A DNA stretch of 64,000 bases from NCBI RefSeq assembly GCF_000311725.1, contig NZ_HE978513.1, forward strand, positions 157,826 through 221,825, written 5' to 3'. Both the position numbers and the translations under genes were made by a program. This DNA is from Robertmurraya massiliosenegalensis JC6. GTDB taxonomy: Bacteria > Bacillota > Bacilli > Bacillales > Cytobacillaceae. Numbering within the stretch: the stretch's first letter is position 1; each line of letters begins with the position of its first letter. This document shows positions 45,478 to 55,736 of the stretch, in pieces. The notes beneath the pieces were generated by a model. The model was not told the DNA's origin, ran no database searches, and saw nothing but the letters and a program-made list of their open reading frames with translations.

Positions 45478-47217
45478 TTATAAGCCGCACTTTAATTGAG
45501 TATTACAGTTGGTACATGTGTTACATCCACCAATTTCTTTCACTTTCCCTTTACGGCACACAGGACAAGTATTGCCCACTTCAGAACCAATCGTTACATC
45601 TGTTGAACGAAGATCACTGATTGTGTCGACAAGAACAACATGTTGTTTCGGTGTCTCTTTTTTCTCTGGCTGTTCGTCAAATTTATTTTCTTCTGCTTTT
45701 AATGTTAATACTTGTGAATCACGAGAACCGTCTACATAGACTGTTCCACCTTTTGCACCACCACGGTATAGTCTTTCATATACTTTTTGAACCTGTTCTA
45801 CACTGTAGCCTTTTGGTGCGTTAACGGTCTTACTGATAGAGCTATCAATCCAACGTTGAATGACACATTGAACATCAGCATGTGCTTCAGGAGCAAGCTC
45901 CATCGCTGTAACAAACCACTGTGGCAGATTATTCTCATCCGTTTCTGGATGACGGTCTAAATATTCTTGCACGATATCTGCTTTTACTTCGATAAACTTC
46001 CCTAAACGTCCACTTCTGAAGTAAGAATAGGAGAAGTAAGGCTCGAGTCCAGTTGATACCCCAACCATTGTTCCAGTGGATCCCGTCGGAGCAACAGTTA
46101 GTAAGTGCGAGTTACGAATACCATGTTCCAGAATAGATTCACGAATATCTTCAGGCATTTTTTTCATGAAGCCTGTTTCCGTAAATGCCTTACGAAGACG
46201 ATTTGTTTCTTCCTTTGTATCAGCAGTTAAGAATGGGAAGCTTCCTTTTTCTTTCGCCAATTCTACGGAAGTTCGGTAAGCAGTTGTTGCGATTGTCTCG
46301 AACACTTTATCAACAAGTTCGTTCCCTTTTTCAGAACCGTATTCAGTTTCACAGTAGATTAGTAAATCATGTAATCCCATAACACCTAAACCTACACGGC
46401 GCTCTCCTAGAGCTTGTTTCTTGTTTTCTTCTAGGAAGTAAGGTGTTGCGTTAATTACGTTATCTTGCATACGCACGCCAACTTCAACTGTACGCTTTAA
46501 CTTTTCAAAGTTTACTGTTTTTGTTTCTTTATCAGCCATTTCAGCTAAGTTAACAGCTGCTAAGTTACACACTGAAAATGGTGCAAGAGGCTGTTCCCCA
46601 CATGGATTTGTTGCAACAACTTTTTGACCATAGCTTACCGCATTTGTCATGTCGTTTGCATTATCAATAAAGAAGATTCCTGGCTCTGCTGAATAGGTTG
46701 CACAAATATTAATTAGGTTCCAAAGTTCTTTCGCTTTGATTTTGCGATAGACACGTACTTTATGACCCATTCGTTCCCATTCACGCACATCGCCAACATT
46801 ATGCCATTCTTCATTATAAGTTTTCATTTCTTGTCCATTGTAATGCTCTACATCTGGGAAGCGAAGCTCATACTCTGTATCGTTTTCAACAGCATCCATA
46901 AATTCCTTTGTTAAACATACAGAAATATTGGCTCCTGTTAAAAATTCTGGGTTGTGAACAGAATAATTTCCACCAGTAGTTAGCTTTTCTTCTGCTTCAG
47001 CCATAATGTTTTCACTGAATCCACCTTGTCCAGGAATATGTCTATAGTTCAAGATTCCTTGATACATTGCTTTTTCCTGTTCAGTTAGTGGCGTGAATTT
47101 TAATTTCTCTTGTGCATATCGTTTAATCGTTTCATCCTTTGTAGTTTCGAGTAAGAAACGAAGAATTCTTGGGTTTTGCATTTTTGAAATAATGAATTCG
47201 ATGATGTCAGGATGCCA
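45478..47217 (-). CDS. nrdJ: B12-dependent ribonucleotide reductase, exon 2
   Basis: 579 codons of a class II (adenosylcobalamin) ribonucleoside-diphosphate reductase. The exon resumes with WHPDIIEFIISKMQNP, directly continuing exon 1. It contains the active-site cysteine region TNPCGEQPLAPFSVCN, the VAPTGSTGTMVGVSTGLEP block and a C-terminal Cys-rich redox tail (CPVCRKGK...CNTCTNCNTQLKC). With exon 1 it makes an 852-residue enzyme that needs no oxygen. Splicing of the 1135-base group I intron is required for the full protein. Confidence 0.93.
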   Translation of the reverse strand, partial: WHPDIIEFIISKMQNPRILRFLLETTKDETIKRYAQEKLKFTPLTEQEKAMYQGILNYRHIPGQGGFSENIMAEAEEKLTTGGNYSVHNPEFLTGANISVCLTKEFMDAVENDTEYELRFPDVEHYNGQEMKTYNEEWHNVGDVREWERMGHKVRVYRKIKAKELWNLINICATYSAEPGIFFIDNANDMTNAVSYGQKVVATNPCGEQPLAPFSVCNLAAVNLAEMADKETKTVNFEKLKRTVEVGVRMQDNVINATPYFLEENKKQALGERRVGLGVMGLHDLLIYCETEYGSEKGNELVDKVFETIATTAYRTSVELAKEKGSFPFLTADTKEETNRLRKAFTETGFMKKMPEDIRESILEHGIRNSHLLTVAPTGSTGTMVGVSTGLEPYFSYSYFRSGRLGKFIEVKADIVQEYLDRHPETDENNLPQWFVTAMELAPEAHADVQCVIQRWIDSSISKTVNAPKGYSVEQVQKVYERLYRGGAKGGTVYVDGSRDSQVLTLKAEENKFDEQPEKKETPKQHVVLVDTISDLRSTDVTIGSEVGNTCPVCRKGKVKEIGGCNTCTNCNTQLKCGL

Positions 47218-48352
47218 CGTATTTACCGTCCTTTTCAGGATATTTCATTGCATATAGCAATCGGACTAGACTATATCATCACCCTCAGCTTAATCTGTTA
47301 GGGGTCGGGCGCTAATGAGAGTTTATTGTTGGGACTCACTCTCTAGTCGTTGAACCTTCGCCATTACCTTTGCCCAATGACGCTTGGCTGCAGATTGTCC
47401 AATGAAAGCAATTTTTATAGCCTTCACGCTCACCGTTTCCAGTCACGTTGTGGCTTGCTTTCCTCTAAGGAGTTCCCTGCAATTCACCCGATTTTCTAGT
47501 CGTTCATTCTCTGAACGACGCGGACTAGTGCATCTATAAATTGCTCTTCTTTACCAAAAGTTTTTTCATGACACTTTCTACAGAGAGTTATCCCATTTTG
47601 AAGGTCAAAACATTTTTCAGGAAATCTCTTTTTAGGATAAATATGATGAGCTGCAATATCTCGAGAGTCCGAATGGCATTTAGGCATTTTACATCGATAT
47701 CCATCACGCATATAGACTTTCTTTCTCCACTCTTTATACTCGGCTGAGTCTGTAATATCTTCAGTTTCAACCCTGTTTTCTTTAAGGTACTCTTTATAAC
47801 ATTGATAATTACAAAATAACTTTTCACTTCGCATATAACTAGAATTGACCCTTTCAAACACTCTAGAACAGAAGTAACAAGTTACATTTACTCTATGTTT
47901 GATCCTTGACTTCTTTATTTTTTCTAGAGCAGTTTGAGTATGTTTCTTTCCTAGTCTAGGACTTGCTTTATCAATGTCATTATGTCCTTTTACTTTCCAG
48001 CCGAAATAGAGTATACGTGTAAGTATTGTCGTGTAACTTACCCCTAATTCATTAGCAATAACTGTATAGCCCTTATTCAGAGTTATATATTGCTCGTATA
48101 ACCACTCTTTGTCGTCATAAAGATTATTACTTAATTTAAGCTCGGATTTTCTATATCCATTTCTCCGTAGAAGTCCCTTTATTTTCGTTTTAGAAATTCC
48201 AAACTCAAGTGCAATTTCACTAACAGTTTGATTCTCTATCATATATTTTTGGTAAAGAATTTCTTTGGTAAGATCCATACGACCGCCTCCACTAAGAGAA
48301 CAAGCGTTCTTGTTTATATCTTACCATTTCGCAATAAAAATGTCATTTTTTA
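47218..48352 (-). mobile_element. Group I intron in nrdJ (1135 bp)
   Basis: Reading the minus strand, exon 1 ends with ...MLAD (last base T) and exon 2 starts with TGG CAT. The intron ends in G, as group I introns do. Its first three bases (TAA) stop the unspliced reading frame. The core is visible: AATTGCAGGGAACTCC (47469-47484), GACAATCTGCAGCCAAGC (47382-47399), GTTCAACGACTAGA (47342-47355) and AGTCTAGTCC (47263-47272). These have the layout of P4, P6, P3/P7 and P7 elements; GACTA and TAGTC pair as P7. Subtype IA is likely. Boundaries come from reading-frame continuity. Confidence 0.9.
47496..48278 (-). CDS. Intron-encoded HNH homing endonuclease
   Basis: A 260-residue protein inside the group I intron, ending a few bases before the catalytic core. 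The N-terminal half has two HTH-like segments (TVSEIALEFGISKTKIKGLL and YTVIANELGVSYTTILTRI). A zinc-finger-like CYFCSRVF...CNYQC is central. The C-terminal HNH nuclease has RDGYRCKMPKC, AAHHIYPKKRF and NGITLCRKCHEK. The ATG follows GGAGGCGG. It is intact, so the intron may still be mobile. It would cut intron-less nrdJ near the insertion site. Confidence 0.92.
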   Translation of the reverse strand: MDLTKEILYQKYMIENQTVSEIALEFGISKTKIKGLLRRNGYRKSELKLSNNLYDDKEWLYEQYITLNKGYTVIANELGVSYTTILTRILYFGWKVKGHNDIDKASPRLGKKHTQTALEKIKKSRIKHRVNVTCYFCSRVFERVNSSYMRSEKLFCNYQCYKEYLKENRVETEDITDSAEYKEWRKKVYMRDGYRCKMPKCHSDSRDIAAHHIYPKKRFPEKCFDLQNGITLCRKCHEKTFGKEEQFIDALVRVVQRMND

Positions 48353-49171
48353 ATCCGCCAACATAATCATCTGCGCCCCGCGGCGCGATCCACCTTGTTC
48401 AACCAAATGCGTAAGCTTCGCAATATCATCCAACCATGAAACTGAACCAGATGATTTTCCGTTTACACCTCGCGCAAGAGTATTACGTGGTCTTAAAGTT
48501 GAACCGTTTGTTCCAACACCGCCACCACGGCTCATGATTTCCATCACTTGCTTGCGATGCTCGGATATTCCTTCACGTGAGTCTTGAACAAAAGGCATGA
48601 CATAACAGTTAAAATACGTTACATCTGTGTCAGCACCTGCTCCGTATAAAACACGTCCTGCTGGGATGAAATTCAAGTTGACAAGCTCTTGATAGAATTT
48701 TTCAAACCATTCTTGTCTCTTTTCTTCCGTTGTTTCAACTGAGGCTAAGCCTGTTGCGTTTCGTTTTGCAATTTGCTCATAGTAAAGCTCTAACGGCTTT
48801 TCAATTACATCTAGTGAGCGATTGATAACACCGGTACTTACTTCATCCGGATCATCTAGAACACCTCGATACTCTTCATCAACAAGGACTTGAGCTCTTT
48901 TCTCTTCCCAATCAATTTGCAAAATTTGCCCGAGACCTCTTGCTGGAAATTTCGGATCTTCTTTGATCGTCAGGACAACGAAATCTCCATTTGAAAGCGT
49001 GATCTTTTCTGTATCTTTAAAAGTGTAACGATCCAACATGACCAATCTTGAAACACCTTTATGAGTGATTTTCATATCTGGGGTGATTGGATGAACCTGA
49101 GGAAACAATCGGATATCCTTGTTCAAACGCTCCACATCAATATTTAGTTTTTGTCCTAGCGCAACAGACAT
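48353..49171 (-). CDS. nrdJ: B12-dependent ribonucleotide reductase, exon 1
   Basis: 273 codons giving the N-terminal part of NrdJ. It includes FNCYVMPFVQDSREGI (active-site cysteine region), MSRGGGVGTNGSTLRP and EQGGSRRGAQMIMLAD, after which the intron begins. The start is the ATG at 49171 behind AAAGGAG. The TTG at 49216 adds a tail that overlaps this site. NrdR-like boxes upstream fit its role. B. subtilis lacks NrdJ and relies on class Ib NrdEF. Confidence 0.92.
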
Positions 49172-49283
49172 ACACACAACTCCTTTAAATAATCCTTTTT
49201 TATCTATTGAATTCAATTAGAAAACACTAGTTAAATCTAGCTGTAATTCAAATTACTATTAAATTATCACATCATCTTAACAA

Positions 49284-49360
49284 AATCAATATATAGTATG
49301 CCAAATATTTATAGCACCACTATATATTGTGTAATGAGCAAAAAAATAATATTTTGTCAA
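49284..49360 (-). promoter_or_regulatory. Tandem NrdR boxes and -35 region of nrdJ
   Basis: Two sites on the minus strand match the NrdR box (acaCwAtATaTwGtgt). ACACAATATATAGTGG (49317-49332) agrees at 15 of 16 positions and ATACTATATATTGATT (49284-49299) at 13. They are about three helical turns apart, as is usual for NrdR. TTGACA at 49355-49360 could be the -35, with a poor -10 overlapping the first box. I see no cobalamin riboswitch. The region 49361-49524 shows nothing else. Confidence 0.7.
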
Positions 49361-49524
49361 ACACAAAAACAATTAATATAACGAGAAAAATAGAGATCGT
49401 CCCATGTTTTCAGCAAAAAATGATAAATTTTAACATATTTCGCCACTTGCACTTTTTTCGACTGGGACAAAAGATACACGCACGCTAAAAAAAAGAAAAA
49501 AGATAAATCGAACAGCTCGTTCGC

Positions 49525-50361
49525 TTATCTTTTAAAATTCCATTCATCGCTCTCATATCTATTTTTCGCTAAGTCATTTACATAGTCTAACTGTTCCTTT
49601 GATAGCTCAAAAGGGGTTAACTCTACGTTCAAACCGTTTTCAAACCCTTTTTTAAAAGCATGCTTTGCTTCTTCTAATGTTACTTTATGATCACTAATTT
49701 CATTAATCGCAACAGCTTTACTTTTAAAAGCACGCTGCATTCTTTCTTTAACTCTATCATTCGGATAGTTAAATAAACTAAATAGTTTATCTTCATCTAA
49801 ATCAAGAAGAATCGAACCATGTTGAAGGATGACTCCCTTCTGCCTCGTTTGAGCGCTTCCTGCTACCTTTCTACCCTCTACAACGAGCTCATACCAGCTT
49901 GGCGCATCAAAGCAAACAGCGGAGCGTGGGTTCTTCAGAGAGTCACGGTCTTCTTCAGTCTTCGGAACAGCGAAATAGGCTTCCATTCCTAATTGATGAA
50001 ATCCTTGTAAGATCCCTTCAGAAATGACACGATATGCCTCCGTTACTGTTTTAGGCATGTCCGGATAATCCTCAGAGACGATGACGCTGTAAGTGAGTTC
50101 GTGCTCATGCAACACTCCCCTACCGCCTGTTGGTCTGCGAACAAAACCCAATCCGTGCTTTTTCACAGCTTCCATATTTATTTCTTTCTCCACCCGTTGA
50201 AAATATCCAATCGATAATGTCGCTGGGTCCCATCCGTAAAAACGGATAACAGGAGGAATCAAGCCCTCACTATGCCAATCAAGCAATGCTTCATCTAATG
50301 CCATATTGAAGGAGGGAGAACAATCTCCTGAATCGATAAAACCCCAATTTTCTTTTTTCAT
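49525..50361 (-). CDS. lipM: Octanoyl-[GcvH]:protein N-octanoyltransferase LipM
   Basis: A 278-residue lipoate/biotin ligase-fold protein. It has [19 protein letters not shown], the catalytic cysteine in [13 protein letters not shown] and the lysine in [12 protein letters not shown]. It transfers octanoate from ACP to GcvH to begin lipoate synthesis. The ATG at 50361 gives exactly the B. subtilis length. Lipoyl proteins encoded nearby, BkdB directly and the gcv system through GcvH, depend on this pathway. Confidence 0.92.
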   Translation of the reverse strand: MKKENWGFIDSGDCSPSFNMALDEALLDWHSEGLIPPVIRFYGWDPATLSIGYFQRVEKEINMEAVKKHGLGFVRRPTGGRGVLHEHELTYSVIVSEDYPDMPKTVTEAYRVISEGILQGFHQLGMEAYFAVPKTEEDRDSLKNPRSAVCFDAPSWYELVVEGRKVAGSAQTRQKGVILQHGSILLDLDEDKLFSLFNYPNDRVKERMQRAFKSKAVAINEISDHKVTLEEAKHAFKKGFENGLNVELTPFELSKEQLDYVNDLAKNRYESDEWNFKR

Positions 50362-50589
50362 TGGTAACCCTCTTTTGTTCATACGAAATTCATGTCACAT
50401 CGTTGACACTGATTACTAGCATAACAAACCGTTACAGAAAAAAAAGAAAGAGATACTGCTTAATGAGGTGAAACTTTTCATTAATCCCACATCAAGGGTT
50501 GAAAGGAAGGTTTTTGCTTTCAAAAAGATATTGTTTACCAACTGCATTCTTATATTTACAATTGGAATCTAAAAATTTGTCCAATATCC

Positions 50590-50619
50590 TTTACTATCCT
50601 ATTAAATCCCCTATATAAT
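50590..50619 (+). promoter_or_regulatory. SigA promoter of yqhL
   Basis: TTTACT and a perfect TATAAT with 18-base spacing. The start would fall about 33 bases before the ATG. The remaining lipM-yqhL gap shows nothing further. Confidence 0.6.
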
Positions 50620-50658
50620 ATTATTTGGCACATGATTTGTGTGGAAGGAGAAATGGAT

Positions 50659-51042
50659 ATGACCGGATTTTATTTTCTACTAATACTAACAGTCGCATTT
50701 CTTGTATATAGTCTAGTCAACTGGCTATACCAAAAAAAGATTGTGAAAACACTTACTGAAGAAGAATTTCGTGCAGGTTATCGAAAGGCACAATTAATCG
50801 ATGTGCGTGAACCGAACGAATTCGAAAATGGACATATTCTTGGAGCAAGAAATATTCCACTATCTCAAATGAAAATGAGAATGAAAGAAATCCGTCCAGA
50901 CAAGCCTGTTTACCTTTATTGTCAAAGTGGGATGAGAAGTAGCCGTGCTGCTCAAACCCTATATCGCAAAGGCTATAAGGATCTGTCACATCTTAAAGGT
51001 GGATTCAAAAAATGGACAGGAAAAATTAAAACAAAAAATTAA
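50659..51042 (+). CDS. yqhL: Membrane-anchored rhodanese-like protein YqhL
   Basis: A 127-residue protein with an N-terminal membrane helix (about 3-20) and one rhodanese domain with LIDVREPNEFENGHILGARNIP and the active-site loop YCQSGMRSSRA. It is likely a sulfur carrier or sulfurtransferase at the membrane. Of two close ATGs I chose the second, at 8-base spacing from AAGGAG, which gives nearly the B. subtilis length. Confidence 0.88.
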   Translation: MTGFYFLLILTVAFLVYSLVNWLYQKKIVKTLTEEEFRAGYRKAQLIDVREPNEFENGHILGARNIPLSQMKMRMKEIRPDKPVYLYCQSGMRSSRAAQTLYRKGYKDLSHLKGGFKKWTGKIKTKN

Positions 51043-51045
51043 CGA

Positions 51046-51082
51046 ACAAAGAGCTTTGCATATGCGCAAAGCTCTTTTTCAT
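51046..51082 (+). terminator. Bidirectional terminator between yqhL and gcvPB
   Basis: AAAGAGCTTTGC pairs with GCAAAGCTCTTT, a perfect 12-bp stem with a 6-base loop, with a T-run on the plus strand. It separates convergent yqhL and gcvPB. Confidence 0.88.
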
Positions 51083-51089
51083 ATCTCTG

Positions 51090-52550
51090 TTATTGTGTTT
51101 GATAGCGCAAGATCGGTTTTCTAGCTGCCGTGGTTTCATCAAGTCGACCAACGACTGTTGTATATGGTGCCTCTTGAACTATCTCTGGATTTTCCTCTGC
51201 TTCTTTCGCAATTTGTATCATTGCGTCACAGAACGAATCTAATGTTTCCTTTGACTCCGTTTCAGTCGGCTCAATCATAATACACTCTTCCACATTTAAT
51301 GGGAAGTAAATGGTTGGTGGATGATAGCCAAAATCAAGTAATCGTTTGGCAATATCCAATGTTCTTACTCCAAGCTTTTTCTGACGCTTTCCACTTAAGA
51401 CAAATTCATGCTTACAATGTCTATCAAATGGAAGATCGTAGAACGGAGCTAATCTTCTCATCATATAGTTGGCATTTAAGACTGCATTTTCAGTAACAGC
51501 TTTAAGGCCATCTGGTCCCATTGTGCGAATATACGTGTAAGCCCGGACGTTAATGCCGAAATTGCCATAGTAAGGCTTCACGCGACCGATCGAATGCGGA
51601 CGGTCATAATCTAGTACATATTCATCATTCTGCTTTGTGACGACAGGCTTCGGCAAGAATGGAATTAAATCTTCCTTCACTCCAACAGGACCTGATCCAG
51701 GGCCACCACCGCCGTGAGGGCCAGTAAATGTTTTATGCAGATTTAGATGGACAACATCAAAACCCATATCTCCAGGTCTTGCTTTTGATAAAACTGCATT
51801 TAAATTTGCCCCATCGTAATAGAGTTTACCGCCAGCGCTGTGGACAATTTCAGCCATCTCGAGGATGTTTTCTTCAAATAAGCCTAATGTATTGGGATTT
51901 GTTAGCATTAACGCCGCTGTGTCTTCTCCCACCACGCTTCTCAAATCATCCAAATCAACTAAACCATGTTCGTTCGATTTAACGGTAATCGTCTCAAATC
52001 CTGCTACTGTTGCTGATGCAGGATTTGTGCCGTGAGCAGAGTCAGGAACGATAACCTTTGTTCGCAACGAATCGCCATTCGCTTCGTGATAAGCGCGAAT
52101 CATCATTAATCCGGTCCACTCCCCGTGGGCACCTGCTGCAGGTTGTAACGTTACTTCATCCATCCCTGTGATTTCAATCAGATGTTCTTGAAGGTCGTAC
52201 ATCAGTTCAAGAGCTCCTTGGACAGAACTCTCATCCTGCAATGGATGGATGTGGGCAAATCCATTAAAACGCGCGACATTTTCGTTAATTTTTGGATTAT
52301 ATTTCATTGTACAAGATCCAAGTGGATAGAAACCTGAATCAACCCCATGATTTCGCTTTGACAATGCTGTATAGTGGCGCATTATATCGAGCTCAGATAC
52401 TTCAGGTAATTCTGCCTCTTCTTCCCGTACATAATCTTCAGGTAAAAGTTCACTCACGTCCACTTCCGGAATATCCATTTCTGGAAGGCTATAGCCGATT
52501 CTACCTCGTTTACTTAATTCAAATATAAGGGCTTGATCTTCTTTATGCAT
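51090..52550 (-). CDS. gcvPB: Glycine dehydrogenase (decarboxylating) subunit 2
   Basis: A 486-residue PLP enzyme. The cofactor lysine is in [36 protein letters not shown] and [11 protein letters not shown] are conserved. With GcvPA it forms the P-protein of the glycine cleavage system. The ATG at 52550 overlaps the gcvPA end by 8 bases, so the subunits are translationally coupled. Confidence 0.96.
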   Translation of the reverse strand: MHKEDQALIFELSKRGRIGYSLPEMDIPEVDVSELLPEDYVREEEAELPEVSELDIMRHYTALSKRNHGVDSGFYPLGSCTMKYNPKINENVARFNGFAHIHPLQDESSVQGALELMYDLQEHLIEITGMDEVTLQPAAGAHGEWTGLMMIRAYHEANGDSLRTKVIVPDSAHGTNPASATVAGFETITVKSNEHGLVDLDDLRSVVGEDTAALMLTNPNTLGLFEENILEMAEIVHSAGGKLYYDGANLNAVLSKARPGDMGFDVVHLNLHKTFTGPHGGGGPGSGPVGVKEDLIPFLPKPVVTKQNDEYVLDYDRPHSIGRVKPYYGNFGINVRAYTYIRTMGPDGLKAVTENAVLNANYMMRRLAPFYDLPFDRHCKHEFVLSGKRQKKLGVRTLDIAKRLLDFGYHPPTIYFPLNVEECIMIEPTETESKETLDSFCDAMIQIAKEAEENPEIVQEAPYTTVVGRLDETTAARKPILRYQTQ

Positions 52551-53889
52551 GGAAATCCCCCATTTCTTGTGCAAATGTATCAATCTCTTCTTTTGTTCTT
52601 AGCTCCGTAACCGCAACTAACATATGATGACGAAGATCTGGATAATCGCGACCTAGATCATAACCGCCAATGATTCCCTTTTGCAGGAGAGCTTGATTAA
52701 TTTCTTTAACAGGCTTCGATACTTTCACGACAAACTCATTAAAGGAAGGACCTTCGAATACAATCTCTAACCCTTTTTCTTTTAAAGCATTCTTGGCATA
52801 ATGCGCTTTTTGGATATTTTGTAATGCCATTTCTTTCACGCCTTTACGTCCTAGTGCTGTCATCGCAACAGATGCAGCTAGGGCGTTCAATGCTTGGTTC
52901 GAACAAATATTAGAAGTCGCCTTATCTCGACGAATATGTTGTTCACGGGCTTGAAGGGTAAGAACAAAACCTCTTCTACCTTGGTCATCGGTGGTTTGTC
53001 CGACTAAACGACCTGGCACCTTTCTCATCAACTTGCTTGTCACCGCAAAGTATCCACAATGAGGGCCACCAAATGCTGAAGGAATTCCAAAGACTTGAGC
53101 ATCACCAACAACAATATCCGCGCCAAATTTTCCAGGTGGAGTCAATGCTCCAAGCGCTAATGGATTACTTGAGACAACGAACATTGCTTTCTGTCCGTGT
53201 ACAATCTCCTCTAGCTCTGCCATCGGCTCAATTCTTCCGAAGAAATTTGGATATTGTACGATAACAGCTGCTGTATCTGCATCAATCATTGCTTGCAACG
53301 CTGCTAGATCAGTAACTCCATCCTGTTGAGGAATTTCGATTACTTCGATATATTGACCCTTTGCATACGTCTTTACTACTTCTTTTGACTCGGGATGAAC
53401 AGCACTGGAAACAAGTACTTTCTTTCTTCTTGTTTGACCTGTACTAAGCATTGCTGCTTCAGCAAGAGCTGTTCCACCATCATACATAGAAGAGTTCGCA
53501 ACATCCATTCCTGTCAGTTCGCAAATCATAGTCTGGAATTCAAAGATAGCTTGTAACTCACCTTGAGAAATCTCTGGTTGATAAGGAGTATAAGCGGTAT
53601 AAAATTCTGAGCGTGATAACACATGATCAACGATGACAGGCATATAATGGTCATACACACCTGCTCCAAGAAAACTCGAATTTGTCTTTAAGTCGGCATT
53701 TTTATTGGCTAAACGAGTCAATTCCTTCAATAAGGCAGGTTCTGATTTTGCTTGTTTAATCTTATAATCTCCCTTAAACTGGACACTTTCTGGAATATCA
53801 TTGAACAGCTCCTGCACAGAAGAAACACCAATCGTATCAAGCATTTCTTTCTGGTCTGCCTCAGTCATCGGTAAGTAACGATGCTTCAT
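52543..53889 (-). CDS. gcvPA: Glycine dehydrogenase (decarboxylating) subunit 1
   Basis: A 448-residue P-protein subunit 1, with [25 protein letters not shown] N-terminal blocks, [21 protein letters not shown] and [20 protein letters not shown]. The ATG at 53889 follows AAAGGGGA. It is the middle gene of gcvT-gcvPA-gcvPB. Confidence 0.96.
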   Translation of the reverse strand: MKHRYLPMTEADQKEMLDTIGVSSVQELFNDIPESVQFKGDYKIKQAKSEPALLKELTRLANKNADLKTNSSFLGAGVYDHYMPVIVDHVLSRSEFYTAYTPYQPEISQGELQAIFEFQTMICELTGMDVANSSMYDGGTALAEAAMLSTGQTRRKKVLVSSAVHPESKEVVKTYAKGQYIEVIEIPQQDGVTDLAALQAMIDADTAAVIVQYPNFFGRIEPMAELEEIVHGQKAMFVVSSNPLALGALTPPGKFGADIVVGDAQVFGIPSAFGGPHCGYFAVTSKLMRKVPGRLVGQTTDDQGRRGFVLTLQAREQHIRRDKATSNICSNQALNALAASVAMTALGRKGVKEMALQNIQKAHYAKNALKEKGLEIVFEGPSFNEFVVKVSKPVKEINQALLQKGIIGGYDLGRDYPDLRHHMLVAVTELRTKEEIDTFAQEMGDFHA

Positions 53890-53943
53890 TGCGGATTCCC
53901 CTTTCATATTCTTGCAATTTTTAATGATACTTTTGAAAATCGA

Positions 53944-55050
53944 TTACGAGCGAGCTCTTTTGTAAAATGGGGTTTGAATCACTTTCGCTTTTACTTTCTT
54001 GCCGCGAATTTCAACGTCCACTTCAGTTTCCAGTGCACTAAATTCGCTCTCGATAAGTGCTAATCCAATATTCTTCTTTAACGTAGGAGATTGAGTACCC
54101 GTTGTCACATCTCCAATTTTCCTATCATTTATATAAACAGGATAGCCATGGCGTGGAATTCCTCTTTCAATCATTTCAATGCCTACTAATTTACGAGGTA
54201 CACCAGACTCTTTTTGAGCCTTTAACGCTTCTTTGCCAAGAAAATCAACTTCTTTATTAAGCTTAACAGCGAATCCAATTCCAGCTTCTAATGGTGAAAT
54301 TTCCGGTGAAAGCTCTTGACCATAAAGTGCAAGCGTCGCTTCAAAACGCAAGGTATCTCTTGCTCCTAAGCCACATGGGAAAACGCCCTCAGCTTTTCCA
54401 GATTCCAAAATTTCATTCCAAATATGAATGGCATCTTCACTAGCACAGTACATTTCAAAACCATCTTCACCTGTATAACCGGTTCTTGAAATAAGCGTTT
54501 TTTTTCCAGCCACTTCAACCTCAAGCTGGAATTTGAAGAAACCGATATTGCTTAAATCTTCATTTGTAAGCTTTTGCAACACTTTCTCAGCAACTGGTCC
54601 CTGTAGTGCTAATTGCGCCATATTGTCGGAGATATTTTTAAGCGATACCTCTTCACCCTCAACATGCTTCTCAAGCCAAGCAAAATCTTTGGCGATATTT
54701 GCAGCATTAACGACTAAAAGATAATCACCCTCACCAAGTTTGTAGACGAGCAGGTCATCAACCGTACCGCCATTTTCATAACACATTGCTGTGTATTGAG
54801 CACCGCCAACACCCAACTTTGAAATATCGTTTGTCATCATTTTCTGAAGATATGAAAGACTGCCCGGACCTTTAACTTCAATTTCTCCCATATGAGAAAC
54901 ATCAAATAGTCCCGCTTTTGTTCGAACGGCTTCATGTTCCTCTTTAATACTTGAAAACTGCACAGGAAGGTCCCATCCACCGAAATCAATTGTTTTGCCC
55001 CCATATTGTTTGTAAACCTCAAATAAAGGAGTACGCTTTAACTCAGACAT
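53944..55050 (-). CDS. gcvT: Glycine cleavage system T protein
   Basis: A 368-residue aminomethyltransferase with the conserved [30 protein letters not shown] and [12 protein letters not shown]. It transfers the aminomethyl carbon to tetrahydrofolate. It is the first gene of the operon, behind the glycine riboswitch. The ATG at 55050 lies after GAAAGGGGAT. Confidence 0.96.
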   Translation of the reverse strand: MSELKRTPLFEVYKQYGGKTIDFGGWDLPVQFSSIKEEHEAVRTKAGLFDVSHMGEIEVKGPGSLSYLQKMMTNDISKLGVGGAQYTAMCYENGGTVDDLLVYKLGEGDYLLVVNAANIAKDFAWLEKHVEGEEVSLKNISDNMAQLALQGPVAEKVLQKLTNEDLSNIGFFKFQLEVEVAGKKTLISRTGYTGEDGFEMYCASEDAIHIWNEILESGKAEGVFPCGLGARDTLRFEATLALYGQELSPEISPLEAGIGFAVKLNKEVDFLGKEALKAQKESGVPRKLVGIEMIERGIPRHGYPVYINDRKIGDVTTGTQSPTLKKNIGLALIESEFSALETEVDVEIRGKKVKAKVIQTPFYKRARS

Positions 55051-55192
55051 TACATGATCCCCTTTCTTACATGTACTAGATATTTATCAAAACCCGCAAA
55101 AGAGCAGAATTTTTCACAAAGGCTTTGTTTGGTTCATTGTGCAACCTTGTTTCACACACTATTCAGCACAGCTGAAAGGTCCACTGATTCCA

Positions 55193-55241
55193 CAAAAAAA
55201 GGACAGAGATCCCCCTTTTTATAAAAGTGGGCTCTCTGTCC
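55193..55241 (-). terminator. Riboswitch-controlled terminator upstream of gcvT
   Basis: GGACAGAGA pairs with TCTCTGTCC around a G/A-rich middle, followed by seven T on the minus strand. The 5' arm adjoins the end of aptamer 2, so glycine binding can decide whether it forms. It lies about 140 bases before gcvT. Confidence 0.85.
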
Positions 55242-55440
55242 TGGCACCTGAAAGTTTACCTAATGAATCCTTTTCTTGTATGAAAAGTTCTCTCTAGGCT
55301 TTCCCCTTTGGTGGCTTCCTTCTTCCTGACGAAGCACTCTCCAGAGTTGCGTCAAACAAGTGTACTTTTGCCTGAGAGATTCACAAATTCATGCTTGCTC
55401 CTTCGGCGCTACAACGTAGTCTCTCCCCTTGTTCTCATTC
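55242..55440 (-). ncRNA. Tandem glycine riboswitch
   Basis: Two glycine aptamers on the minus strand upstream of gcvT. Aptamer 1 begins AGGGGAGAGACTACG and carries the hallmark ATCTCTCAGGCAAAAG. Aptamer 2 follows with GGGGAAAGCCTAGAGAGA and ends TTTCAGGTGCCAGGAC. Repeated GGAGAG and CTCTCAGG/TTTCAGG blocks and the tandem layout match the class. Glycine should switch the operon on. Confidence 0.93.
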
Positions 55441-55469
55441 GCGTTTATAAAATTTTCCAAGTTGGTCAT

Positions 55470-55497
55470 ACTATAACGTACGAATTAAAGCTTTGAA
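55470..55497 (-). promoter_or_regulatory. Promoter of the riboswitch-gcv operon
   Basis: TTCAAA and TATAGT on the minus strand with 16-base spacing. The start would fall near 55463, about 25 bases before the first aptamer. The region 55498-55736 also holds the untraced yqhH promoter. Confidence 0.5.
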
Positions 55498-55736
55498 GTT
55501 CGGTCCAAAAACAAAAAGACCAACATTAGCTAAAAACGAACGTTTTAATGATAACCTTATAAATTCATTCATACTAAAACGATTAATATTGTCAATATAG
55601 CATATTTTCGTTCGTTTATACTTAACATGTGACAAAATTTCTAACTTTCAAATACATCCTACCATGTACATGATATTAGGGCAATATCTTTTTCGGAAAA
55701 GAATAGATTATAGCTGATTTAAAAGGAGCAATTTAT

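Noticed and set aside
45215..45490. 91-codon minus-strand frame between yqhO and nrdJ
   Set aside because: It covers the nrdJ terminator and overlaps the yqhO start, and shows no family features.
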